Source of the DNA: an uncultured Acidimicrobiales bacterium
Lineage (GTDB): Bacteria > Actinomycetota > Acidimicrobiia > Acidimicrobiales > UBA10347
NCBI GenBank assembly: GCA_937942965.1
Contig: CALDGN010000332.1
Span: 1-18,798, forward strand
Direction: 5' to 3'
Length of the DNA: 18,798 bases
A program made the position numbers and the translations under genes. The notes under the pieces are model-generated. The model had not been told where the DNA came from. It made no database searches and was given only the letters and a program-made list of their open reading frames with translations. This document shows, piece after piece, positions 6,219 through 13,744 of the stretch. Within the stretch, counting starts at the first letter, position 1, and the number at the start of each line of letters is the position of its first letter.

Positions 6219-7421
6219 ATGTCCAACAACTACACCTTCACGTCCGAATCCGTGACCGAAGGCCATCCCGACAAGATGGCCGACCAAATTTCGGACACCA
6301 TCCTCGACGCAATGCTCGAACAGGATCCACACAGCCGTGTGGCCTGTGAAACCTTCGTCACCACCGGCCTGGCCGTGGTCGGCGGCGAAATCACCAGCGC
6401 CGCCAAAGACGTCGATGTCGCCAAGCTCGTTCGTCAGACGATCAACGAGATCGGCTACGACAACGGCGACGTTGGCTACGACGGCAACCACGTCGGCGTC
6501 ATGGTTTCGCTCGACGAACAGTCGCCTGACATCAGCCAAGGCGTCACTGACTCCGAGGAAGTCCGCAGCGGTGAATCCGCTGGCGACGAGCTCGACAAGC
6601 AGGGCGCTGGCGACCAGGGCATGATGTTCGGCTACGCATGCGACGAAACCGACGTCCTCATGCCGCTGCCGATCCACGTCGCTCACCGCATGGCCGAGCA
6701 GCTCGCCAAGGTCCGCAAGGACGGCTCGATCGGCTACTTGCGCCCCGACGGCAAGACCCAGGTCACCTTCCGCTACGAAGACGGCAAGCCCGTCGAGCTG
6801 ACCACGGTTGTCGTGTCGACCCAGCACGATCCAGGTATCGATCGTGATACCCAGATCCGCCCCGAGCTCATCGAGCAGGTCATCAAGCCCGTCATCCCGG
6901 CCCAGTTCGCCGACGATGACTACACGACCTGGGTGAACCCGACCGGCAACTTCGTTATCGGCGGTCCTGTCGGCGACGCCGGCCTCACTGGCCGCAAGAT
7001 CATCGTCGACACCTACGGCGGCATGGCTCGCCACGGTGGCGGTGCGTTCTCCGGCAAAGACCCATCCAAGGTCGACCGCTCGGCTGCGTACGCAACTCGC
7101 TGGGTCGCCAAGAACGTCGTCGCTGCAGGCGCGGCCGCTAAGTGCGAAATCCAGGTCGCCTACGCGATCGGTGTCGCTCAGCCAATGTCGATCATGGTCG
7201 AAACCTTCGGCACCGAGACGGTCGATCCGGCCGCCATCGAAGCCGCGATCGGCCAGGTCTTCGACCTGCGTCCCGGTGCGATCCTGCGCGACCTTGACCT
7301 CAAGCGCCCCATGTACAAGCAGACCGCTGCCTACGGCCACTTCGGTCGTACGAGCGACGATGGCTTCACCTGGGAGCGCACCGACCGAGTCGACGATCTC
7401 AAGTCGGCACTCGGCCTCTAG
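6219..7421 (+). CDS. metK: S-adenosylmethionine synthase
   Basis: 400 residues, the usual length. MetK makes S-adenosylmethionine from methionine and ATP in the cytoplasm. Visible signatures are VTEGHPDKMADQISDTILDA (12-31), the ATP-site segment GAGDQGMMFGYACDET (129-144), and the glycine-rich GGMARHGGGAFSGKDPSKVD followed by RSAAYATRWVAKN. NPTGNFVIGGPVGDAGLTGR also matches the family. ATG 6219 is preceded by a good Shine-Dalgarno, 26 nt after the coaBC stop. The gene ends with a single TAG (7419-7421), and the same reading frame stays open straight into priA. Adjacent to coaBC and priA as in other actinobacteria. Confidence 0.98.
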   Translation: MSNNYTFTSESVTEGHPDKMADQISDTILDAMLEQDPHSRVACETFVTTGLAVVGGEITSAAKDVDVAKLVRQTINEIGYDNGDVGYDGNHVGVMVSLDEQSPDISQGVTDSEEVRSGESAGDELDKQGAGDQGMMFGYACDETDVLMPLPIHVAHRMAEQLAKVRKDGSIGYLRPDGKTQVTFRYEDGKPVELTTVVVSTQHDPGIDRDTQIRPELIEQVIKPVIPAQFADDDYTTWVNPTGNFVIGGPVGDAGLTGRKIIVDTYGGMARHGGGAFSGKDPSKVDRSAAYATRWVAKNVVAAGAAAKCEIQVAYAIGVAQPMSIMVETFGTETVDPAAIEAAIGQVFDLRPGAILRDLDLKRPMYKQTAAYGHFGRTSDDGFTWERTDRVDDLKSALGL

Positions 7422-7433
7422 ACGGAATCGGTC

Positions 7434-9173
7434 ATTCGCGGTTCGCTACCGACGGTCGTTCGGGTTCGCCCTGACGTCGCGGCGGTCAATCGCACTTTTG
7501 ACTATCTCGTCCCCGAGCTCTGGACGAACGCACCCGACCAGTACGACCTGCGGGTCGGCGGTCGGGTGCGCGTCGAGCTGCATGGTCGACGAGTCGGCGG
7601 CTGGATCACCGAGCTTGATCCAGATACGCCCGAGGGCATCGAGCTTCGGCCACTGAAGAAGTGGTCGGGTCATGGCCCGACCGTCGACGTCATGGACTTG
7701 GCGGACTGGACAGCCCAATGGTGGGCCGGAGCGCCAGCCAAGCTGCTCCGCACCGCTTCGCCGGCGCGCAACGTGTACCGGCTCCGTGCACCCAAGGTCG
7801 CTCAATGGTCAGGCGATGTCGACCAGTGGGCACTCGATGCGTTCGACGGCGCCGGCTCGACCCAGCTGGTTGCCCCAGCATCGGATCGCTGGCAGCTGGT
7901 GCTCGCGGCTGCCACCTATGGCAATCCGTTGTTGCTCGTCCCCACGATCGAAGCAGCCTCCCAGCTTGCTGGCCGGGTTCGCCGTGCCGGCATGCACGTT
8001 GCCTTGCTTCCCGACGACTGGGATCGAGCCGCGTCCGGAGCGGTCGTGATCGGCACGCGTGCGGCGGCATTCGGACCGGTCCATGAACTCGGCGCGATCG
8101 TCGTGTTCGATGAACATGACGAGGTCTGGCGAGAAGAACGCACGCCGACCTGGCACGCACGCGACGTCGCCATCGAACGGGCTCGCCGTCGTGGCGTTCC
8201 GTGTGTGCTCGTGTCGCCAGCGCCGTCGGTCGACGCTGCCGGTGCGTTGCCGTTGCAGGAGCCAGCGCGAGCCGAACAACACGCCGGATGGGCTCCTGTG
8301 TCGATCATCGATCGACGCGACGAACCGCCTGGTCGACTCGGGTTGTTTGGCGACGGGCTAGCCAAGTCACTCAAGCGCGAAGGCAGAGCCGCATGCATCC
8401 TGAACCGCACTGGGCGGGTGCGGTTGCTCGCCTGCTCGAACTGCGGCGAACTCGGTGCTTGCGACGTGTGCAGCGGCGCGGTGCGCCAGATCGACGACAA
8501 CTCGCTGACGTGTATCCGATGTGCTGCCACGCGGCCACCGGTGTGCGCCAACTGCGGCGGCGCTCGCCTCAAGAACTTGGTGCTGGGCGTGTCCAAAGCA
8601 CGCGAGGAGCTTGCCGCTCTGCTCGGTGAACCGGTGGGCGAGAAGACGGCGTCAGGCGTGGACGGCGAGAGCGCTCGGGTGATGATCGGTACCGAAGCGC
8701 TGCTGCGTGACGTGCAAGAACGCGGCCGCCGATTCACGACCGTGGCGTTCCTCGACTTCGATCAGCACCTGTCGGCCGCCCGCCAAACTGGCGAGTCCGA
8801 TGCAATGGCGCTGTTGGTGTTGGCTGCCCGCCAGGTCGGCAATCGGCGTGGCGGGGGACAGGTCCTGGTGCAGACCCGCATGCCCGAGCACCGTGTGCTG
8901 CAGGCAGCCGTGCGCGGCGACGCTGCATCGCTCACGATGGCGCTCACTGAGCAGGCCGCTGTGATGCAGTGGCCGCCGGTGGTTGCACAAGCCGAAGTGA
9001 GTGGGGCTGGTGCCCCCGCGTTCATCGAGGCGCTTGGTCGTCCGCTCGGTCTTACGGTGCTGGGACCGAACGACGATCGGTGGCTGATCCGAGCGACCGA
9101 CAGAGATCTGCTGCTCGACGAGCTCGAGCGAGTCGAGCGCGGCGAAGACCGCCTCCGCATCGCCCTGCACTAG
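7434..9173 (+). CDS. priA: PriA-like primosomal protein N', helicase motifs degenerate; start uncertain
   Basis: About 579 residues if read from ATT 7434. PriA restarts stalled replication forks. The N-terminal segment LPTVVRVRPDVAAVNRTFDY (7443 onward) is the conserved 3'-DNA-end-binding domain. A central remnant of the helicase domain lacks a GxGKT P-loop (WQLVLAAATYGNPLLLVPT) and has FDEHDE where active PriA has DEEH. Eight zinc-binding cysteines follow (CSNC, CDVC, CIRC, CANC, about residues 334-374), then the C-terminal domain. Actinobacterial PriA proteins are known to lack detectable helicase motifs. No ATG, GTG or TTG exists in frame between the metK stop and GTG 7566, which would cut off the N-terminal motif. 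I therefore place the start at ATT 7434, with GGA 7 nt upstream. The start is a guess; the gene identity is firm. Confidence 0.85.
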   Translation: MRGSLPTVVRVRPDVAAVNRTFDYLVPELWTNAPDQYDLRVGGRVRVELHGRRVGGWITELDPDTPEGIELRPLKKWSGHGPTVDVMDLADWTAQWWAGAPAKLLRTASPARNVYRLRAPKVAQWSGDVDQWALDAFDGAGSTQLVAPASDRWQLVLAAATYGNPLLLVPTIEAASQLAGRVRRAGMHVALLPDDWDRAASGAVVIGTRAAAFGPVHELGAIVVFDEHDEVWREERTPTWHARDVAIERARRRGVPCVLVSPAPSVDAAGALPLQEPARAEQHAGWAPVSIIDRRDEPPGRLGLFGDGLAKSLKREGRAACILNRTGRVRLLACSNCGELGACDVCSGAVRQIDDNSLTCIRCAATRPPVCANCGGARLKNLVLGVSKAREELAALLGEPVGEKTASGVDGESARVMIGTEALLRDVQERGRRFTTVAFLDFDQHLSAARQTGESDAMALLVLAARQVGNRRGGGQVLVQTRMPEHRVLQAAVRGDAASLTMALTEQAAVMQWPPVVAQAEVSGAGAPAFIEALGRPLGLTVLGPNDDRWLIRATDRDLLLDELERVERGEDRLRIALH

Positions 9174-9198
9174 CTCGCTGCGGACGGCGCCGCTGTAG

Positions 9199-11436
9199 CT
9201 ACCAGCTGCCAGCCAGCGCGCACGGGTCCGCGGCGTGACGTTCACCATCGCTTCCGTACACGTCGACACTGAGCCACGCGTTCGCGTTGTAGCGAAGCGT
9301 GAGACCGTCAAGCGAGCTGCCGTCGGCGTAGCCCCGCCAGAACTTCTCGAAGTCGTTGTCAGCGAATCGCCACTCGTTGTCTTCGAGCTCGAGGCACACA
9401 ATCATCTGGCCGGTGTCGCCAAGCGACCCGACGACCAGATCGTCGAAGTACACGCTCGGCCAGCGGTAGAACTCGCCTTCAGGCGTATAGGCCCCGCTTG
9501 GTTCGTCCCTGACCCGCACCGCCAACAAGGTCAAGTGTTCAGGGCGTCGGGCGTGCTCGATTGTCGGATACGCCGCCCTGCTGGCTGCAAAGAACGCTTC
9601 GATGTCGGGCGCCGCCTCAGCCTCCTCTGCTTCGACAGATGCTTCGGCCCAGGCCGGATCGACGGTCAGGTTCGTCGGCCGGGCGGTGACCTCGACGAAC
9701 GGTGGCTCCGTCTTGACCGCATCGATGGTGATGTCGAAGCGAAGGCCCCCGCCGTCAGGATCGAGCGTGCGCAGCTCGAACCGCTCGACGCGACCGTCTG
9801 CGTCCGCTCCGATGGTGACCTCGAACTGTTCGGCAGGGTCCTCGGACAGGATCCAGGCGAAGAACCCATCGGTTTGGCGATGGCGCCAGTTCCAGTAGTC
9901 GGGGTCGACGGACCCGACTGTCACCCGAGCATGGTTCCAGCCTCGTCGCTCCTCGATGCTTGGAAGAGTCCGCAGGCTCGACCAGATGGAGTACTCGGAG
10001 AGCCCCATCGGGAAGATGTGGGTTGGAACGCCGAAGACGTCGTTGAAGTACTCGGCGCCAGGGTCGATGTTGGGATTGGCCCAGGCAGGCAGGATTTCGG
10101 GTGCAAGCCCCACGGTGTAGGTCGTCCCTTCGAAGCCTTTGCGTTGGATGAGCCGGTCGGGCGGCGTCTGATCGAGCGTGACGCTGGCGAGCTTGGCGGC
10201 GTCGCCGGCCGTCATCGTCAAGATGTCGTTGAGATACGCGTCGGCGTAGTGCCCCTGTACGTTCCACCGGCTGTCCTCGAGGTCGCCATCGACTTCGAAC
10301 GTCGTGCCTGTTGCTGTCCACGAGTACGAGTCCGCAGGGATGCTCCGCGTATCTCGGGGGTCCTCGAGGACATCGACGATGTTGGGTAGCTCCAGGGGAG
10401 CGCCACGGTCCGAGATGTCGAAGCGAACCTGAGCCAGCGCATCGTCGCCTTCGAAGACGACTTCGATAGCGATGAGCTGATCGTCGGCATTGGTCACGGT
10501 CGTCAGCGTCGCGGGCACGGCATCGGGGTTTGCAGCCGCGAAACCGAATGCGGAGGTCATCCGAGGCTCAGCGAGGGGAGCGAGGCGAACACTGGTTCCG
10601 TCCTCGTTGAAGGTTGCGTCGGGCATTGGTGTGTTCAGCCGCTCCCAGACTTCCGACGTGGTGCCGTAGAACGGGCGCACCGCCGACGACACCGCGTCGG
10701 CGACGTACCAGCGGTCGGGATCGAGCGGGGCGTAGGCGGTGCTGGCTATCTCGGGTGTTAGGCCGCGGCTCCAGACCGTGTACCCGCCATTGATGATGGC
10801 GACGGTCTCGAAGGGTCCAGGGTCGTTCGCCGCACTGGCGTCGCCGCGGTTGAAGCGGGCGGCGAGTAGGCGTGCGTAGTCATCCCGCTCCGCAATGGTG
10901 TGCGTGACGCCGCCGGTTTCGTTCGACTGGGTGACAAACACGATGGGATCGTTGGCTTCGCCGATGAGTTCCACGGTTGCCGTGGTGCGCATCGTTTCGC
11001 CTGTCGCCGCAGCGGCAAGCGCCGCTTGGTCGGGTAGTCGGTCGGTTTCGAGTCGAGGTTCGGAGCCGTGCAGCGTGGCGTACAGCTCTCGGAGGAATGC
11101 GTCGTGGGCGGCGCGCCGCTCGGCCTTTTCCGCTTGCTCAGCTTCGAGCGAGTCGCTGGCCTGAGTAGTTGCCGCGGACGCAGCAGCCCTGCTTGTTGCG
11201 GTCGCCGTTGAGCCGGCTTCTGTCGAGGTGAGCGCTCCGCTTGTCGGCGCTTCGGGCTCGGCCGCGGAGGCCGCCTCATCGTCGGCAGTTGCTGCGGCGA
11301 GGTCGGCGGTTGCCTGTGCTGCTGCTTGCTCAACAAGTCCCGGGGCGAGGGTGACGTCCGCAGTTGCTGAGCAGGCAGTGCCGACGAGCGACAACAGAAG
11401 AAGAGCGCTGACGAGTCGCGCACAGATGCGGTGCAT
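9199..11436 (-). CDS. Large lipoprotein with Ala-rich linker and two LolA-like repeat domains
   Basis: 745 residues. A signal peptide ends in a lipobox (LVGTAC, Cys22), so the protein is probably anchored to the outer face of the membrane. Residues 23-145 form an Ala/Thr/Glu-rich linker and helix. Two domains of similar order follow (about 148-350 and 368-575). Each begins with beta-rich sequence, has a TVxxxGLTPEI or TVGLAPEI segment (220-230, 441-448), a tryptophan-rich part, and ends in LxxxEVVFEG...VRFDIS or FELRTLDP...LRFDIT. This resembles the LolA/LppX-LprAFG beta layout, but I cannot confirm that family. A third C-terminal part (605-745) is also acidic and aromatic and ends DPCALAGSW. 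The gene converges on priA with 25 nt between stops. I saw no clear Shine-Dalgarno before ATG 11436. Function unknown. Confidence 0.85.
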   Translation of the reverse strand: MHRICARLVSALLLLSLVGTACSATADVTLAPGLVEQAAAQATADLAAATADDEAASAAEPEAPTSGALTSTEAGSTATATSRAAASAATTQASDSLEAEQAEKAERRAAHDAFLRELYATLHGSEPRLETDRLPDQAALAAAATGETMRTTATVELIGEANDPIVFVTQSNETGGVTHTIAERDDYARLLAARFNRGDASAANDPGPFETVAIINGGYTVWSRGLTPEIASTAYAPLDPDRWYVADAVSSAVRPFYGTTSEVWERLNTPMPDATFNEDGTSVRLAPLAEPRMTSAFGFAAANPDAVPATLTTVTNADDQLIAIEVVFEGDDALAQVRFDISDRGAPLELPNIVDVLEDPRDTRSIPADSYSWTATGTTFEVDGDLEDSRWNVQGHYADAYLNDILTMTAGDAAKLASVTLDQTPPDRLIQRKGFEGTTYTVGLAPEILPAWANPNIDPGAEYFNDVFGVPTHIFPMGLSEYSIWSSLRTLPSIEERRGWNHARVTVGSVDPDYWNWRHRQTDGFFAWILSEDPAEQFEVTIGADADGRVERFELRTLDPDGGGLRFDITIDAVKTEPPFVEVTARPTNLTVDPAWAEASVEAEEAEAAPDIEAFFAASRAAYPTIEHARRPEHLTLLAVRVRDEPSGAYTPEGEFYRWPSVYFDDLVVGSLGDTGQMIVCLELEDNEWRFADNDFEKFWRGYADGSSLDGLTLRYNANAWLSVDVYGSDGERHAADPCALAGSW

Positions 11437-11610
11437 GCGTTTTCATCGGCGGGCGGCCCGATGGGTGAAGCTGCTCTGCCTCATCAGGTCGTGAGACCCA
11501 ACAGCCAACTTCTCTAGCGACCGGCGAACGCGACCTCGATGAGCCGGAGCGAGTTTGCCGACGGGACCAGGCTTCTGCGGCGCAGCGGCGAGATCGGCTA
11601 GAACGCAGGA
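11437..11610. promoter_or_regulatory. Divergent intergenic region, lipoprotein and ureohydrolase
   Basis: 174 nt between divergent starts. The only motif I see is TAGAAC (11599-11604), 6 nt before the ureohydrolase ATG, a plausible leaderless -10 with an imperfect last base. I found no Shine-Dalgarno or clear -10 for the leftward lipoprotein and no small gene. Confidence 0.4.
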
Positions 11611-12624
11611 ATGTCCGACGCTTCGTTCACGCCTGAAGACCGCTCCCATGCCCAGCGCCTCATGGACGGCATCTATTGGTACGGCATCCCAACGCTGTTT
11701 CGAGCGCCGCACGATGCCGATCCGGCCAATGCCGACATCGGGCTGGTGGGCGTGCCCCATTCGACGGGCAACGGCACGACCCAACGGGACCAGCACCTCG
11801 GGCCGCGGGCGGTGCGCAACGTGAGCGCGATCGGACGACGGGCACACAACGCGTTCGAGATTGACCCGTGGGATATGTGCCGCATCCACGACCTCGGCGA
11901 TGTGCCACTCAGCGAGGGCAACAACAACGAGCGCTCGATCGAGATGATCACCGACTACTACAAGGCCATCGATGCCGCAGGCTGTCGGCCCGTCTCGATC
12001 GGTGGCGACCATTCGATCACGGGCGGCATCCTCCAGGGCATCGCCGGATCACACAGCACGCTCACCGGCGGCGAAAAGGCGTGCCTGCTGCACTTCGACG
12101 CACACACCGATGCGTTCCACAACGTCGAACACTTCATGGGCGCCATCAAATCGGCCGCGCATTGGGCCAGCTATCTGGTGCGTGACGGTCACGTCGATGC
12201 CGAGCACTCGGTACAGGTCGGTATCCGAGGCAACGTCCGCAGCCTCGACTGGCTCGACCCGAGCTACGACCTTGGCTACACGGTCATCAAGAAGACCGAG
12301 TACGACGAGATGGGACCCGAGCGGGTCATGGAGATCATCGACGAGACCATTGGTGACCGACCGCTCTACATCACCTTCGACCTGGATTGCCTCGACCCGA
12401 TGGTCGCTCCCGGTGTGGCCAACATCGAAGCCGGCATTGAAGGATTCGGCATCGACCAAGTGATGCAGCTGTTGCGTTCGGTGCGAGGGAAGAACGTCAT
12501 CGGCGGCGATGTCGTCTGCCTGATGCCAACCGTTGACTCACCGAACCAGATCACGAGCTACCGCTCGATGGCCGTGATGTTCGAGATCCTGAGCCTGATC
12601 GCCGACGCCCACCACAGCGCCTAG
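11611..12624 (+). CDS. Ureohydrolase-superfamily (agmatinase/arginase-like) enzyme
   Basis: 337 residues. The superfamily hydrolyses guanidino or formimino groups using two metal ions, usually Mn. All six metal ligands are present: His134 (SIGGDHS), Asp163, His165 and Asp167 (DAHTD), and Asp257 and Asp259 (TFDLDCLDP). The N-terminal part has HSTGNGTTQRDQHLGPRAVR (50-69), in the place of the usual GxPxDxGxxxRPGxxxGPxxIR. Two substrate-side features differ. The usual PGG after the Asp pair is replaced by NIEAGIEGFG, and the DVVE motif, whose Glu binds the guanidinium in arginase, reads DVVCLMP (Cys303). The substrate is therefore uncertain, and agmatinase is only a default label. The gene stands alone; no arginine or polyamine gene is next to it. 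ATG 11611 follows a TAGAAC box by 6 nt. Confidence 0.9.
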   Translation: MSDASFTPEDRSHAQRLMDGIYWYGIPTLFRAPHDADPANADIGLVGVPHSTGNGTTQRDQHLGPRAVRNVSAIGRRAHNAFEIDPWDMCRIHDLGDVPLSEGNNNERSIEMITDYYKAIDAAGCRPVSIGGDHSITGGILQGIAGSHSTLTGGEKACLLHFDAHTDAFHNVEHFMGAIKSAAHWASYLVRDGHVDAEHSVQVGIRGNVRSLDWLDPSYDLGYTVIKKTEYDEMGPERVMEIIDETIGDRPLYITFDLDCLDPMVAPGVANIEAGIEGFGIDQVMQLLRSVRGKNVIGGDVVCLMPTVDSPNQITSYRSMAVMFEILSLIADAHHSA

Positions 12625-12635
12625 AAAACGCCGGA

Positions 12636-12660
12636 TGCCGGCCGCCAATGGCGACCGGCA
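12636..12660. terminator. Hairpin between convergent genes
   Basis: TGCCGG (12636-12641) pairs with CCGGCA (12655-12660), and GCC with GGC inside, around an AAT loop with a 2-by-2 internal mismatch. It lies 12 nt after the ureohydrolase stop and before the convergent membrane-protein gene's end, a fitting place for a bidirectional terminator. There is no U-run. Confidence 0.4.
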
Positions 12661-12687
12661 GACGTGCGTTGAAGTTGTCGGCGTCCG

Positions 12688-13377
12688 TTAGAAGCGGCCG
12701 TCGTGAGGAGGAGCTGGCGCTGGCGCGGCCTGCGGTGCAACCGGAGCTTGGGGGACAGGCGGCTGGTGTGCGGGCGCCTGCTGCACGGGTGCCTGGTGAA
12801 CAGGTGCAGGGTGAACGGGTGCGGTTGGAGCCGGGGGCGTGTGTGCTGCCGGGGCTGCATAGGGCGCAACCTGTGGTGCCGGGGCTGGCTGTGGCGGAGC
12901 GGGTGTCGAGGTCGAACGCAGAGCGGCGATCGTGTCGGCGTTCGGCATCGCGATGCCCTTCTCCTTCATCGTGATCACGACGCCGGCGGTGACGGCAGCA
13001 GCCGCTGCAGCGGCGACGAACAGGCCGAAGCCACGGCCCATCGTGTTGAAGAACAGAGCAGGTACCTGCACGATGCGGATGGTCCACAGCAGCGCACCGA
13101 GTGCAGCTGCGGCAATGGCGATCTGCTCGCCCGCAATCTTGTCGTTGCCGAGGTCCTTGCCGAACGCCGGTGCGAGGGTCAACGCCGCAGCGCCGATGAG
13201 CAAGACCATGCCCAACCAGCCGAACGTGAATTCGGTGCCGCGGAACGACACGTTGTCGATGAACTGGTCCTTGAGCACGTACCACGGAAGGAAGCTGGCA
13301 ATGAGTGCCGTCACTCCGCCCGCCGCCGTGATCTGTTGGCCCTTGCTCAAGTTCTGCCAGATGCTCTTGATGTCCAT
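12688..13377 (-). CDS. Four-helix membrane protein with Pro/Ala/His/Gln-rich tail
   Basis: 229 residues. Four hydrophobic segments are visible: about 20-35 (GVTALIASFLPWYVL), 51-72 (FTFGWLGMVLLIGAAALTLA), 82-106 and 115-136 (FGLFVAAAAAAAVTAGVVIT). Residues 156-226 form a low-complexity tail of Pro, Ala, Val, His and Gln with loose repeats such as PVHPAPVHQAPVQQAPAHQP. The layout resembles actinobacterial membrane proteins like the mycobacterial 34-kDa antigen (DUF5336), but this is topology only. The start is ATG 13377, fixed by GGAG 6 nt upstream; a longer frame to 13545 would translate the repeat region and lacks such a site. Upstream lie two tandem UUCG-hairpin repeats. Function unknown. 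Confidence 0.85.
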   Translation of the reverse strand: MDIKSIWQNLSKGQQITAAGGVTALIASFLPWYVLKDQFIDNVSFRGTEFTFGWLGMVLLIGAAALTLAPAFGKDLGNDKIAGEQIAIAAAALGALLWTIRIVQVPALFFNTMGRGFGLFVAAAAAAAVTAGVVITMKEKGIAMPNADTIAALRSTSTPAPPQPAPAPQVAPYAAPAAHTPPAPTAPVHPAPVHQAPVQQAPAHQPPVPQAPVAPQAAPAPAPPHDGRF

Positions 13378-13391
13378 GGTTGTCTCCAGTC

Positions 13392-13436
13392 CGCCGCGCC
13401 GAAGCGCAGATGTGGTCGCCGCGCCGAAGCGCATAT
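13392..13436 (-). repeat. Two tandem 20-nt repeats, each a UUCG-type hairpin, in the membrane-protein leader
   Basis: On the minus strand AT(A/C)TGCGCTTCGGCGCGGCG occurs twice (13417-13436 and 13392-13411), 19 of 20 bases identical, at a 25-nt period. Each copy folds as GCGC-TTCG-GCGC, a C(UUCG)G tetraloop hairpin in RNA. The nearer copy ends 6 nt upstream of the GGAG Shine-Dalgarno. They could be tandem operators or RNA structures that affect translation or stability. Confidence 0.65.
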
Positions 13437-13534
13437 CTGATGGAGTCATCATCGCGAGACGCTGCGACCGCTTCTGTCGGCCACCCCACAGACCGAGAGT
13501 GGTGTCGGTCACGGCTGCCGATGGCTGCTTGGTG

Positions 13535-13574
13535 GCGTCGCGCATCGTTGGCCGAGCGGCCTAGCGCGCGACGC
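13535..13574. repeat. 40-nt nested palindrome
   Basis: GCGTCGCGC (13535-13543) pairs perfectly with GCGCGACGC (13566-13574). Inside, GGCC (13550-13553) and GGCC (13558-13561) pair around GAGC. It sits between two divergent genes, where a terminator is not expected, so an operator, attenuator or small-RNA structure is possible. Confidence 0.5.
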
Positions 13575-13744
13575 GTGCCCTCATCAACCCGGAAGCTTGG
13601 CCGATGGGTGTGACACCTGACACTCAACCCGGTTCGGATTCGCCGACACTTCTATGCTCGCAGCTGGTCGTTGACGCCCCTTGGCCATCTGCAGCGCTTC
13701 TTGGCGCCGACCGCATATCTCATCTCCCCCCATCTGAGAGCCCC

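Larger units (their letters stand above)
13378..13744. promoter_or_regulatory. 367-nt divergent intergenic region
   Basis: Between the divergent membrane-protein and SulP genes. It holds the Shine-Dalgarno GGAG of the membrane protein, the two UUCG repeats (13392-13436), a large imperfect palindrome (13535-13574), and a TATGCT hexamer (13653-13658) that could be a SulP -10. GAGAG before ATG 13745 may be the SulP ribosome site. I see no credible small gene or tRNA here. Confidence 0.5.

Noticed and set aside
5637..7340. 567-residue open frame on the minus strand opposite coaBC and metK
   Set aside because: It is an antisense shadow of two certain genes in high-GC DNA; its composition has no family signature.
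8030..8170. PriA helicase-motif loss as evidence of a pseudogene
   Set aside because: The frame is intact, the eight zinc cysteines are kept, and actinobacterial PriA proteins generally lack these motifs.
9235..10389. 384-residue plus-strand frame opposite the large lipoprotein
   Set aside because: Arg/Asp-rich shadow; the minus-strand gene has a signal peptide and lipobox and explains the region.
12688..12860. Direct DNA repeats in the membrane-protein tail as a possible mobile or CRISPR-like array
   Set aside because: They encode loose Pro/Ala/His/Gln motifs in frame, with no regular spacer structure; low-complexity coding explains them.
13604..13744. 47-residue N-terminal extension of SulP
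   Set aside because: The family N-terminus begins at ATG 13745, and the extension shows no transporter or signal features.
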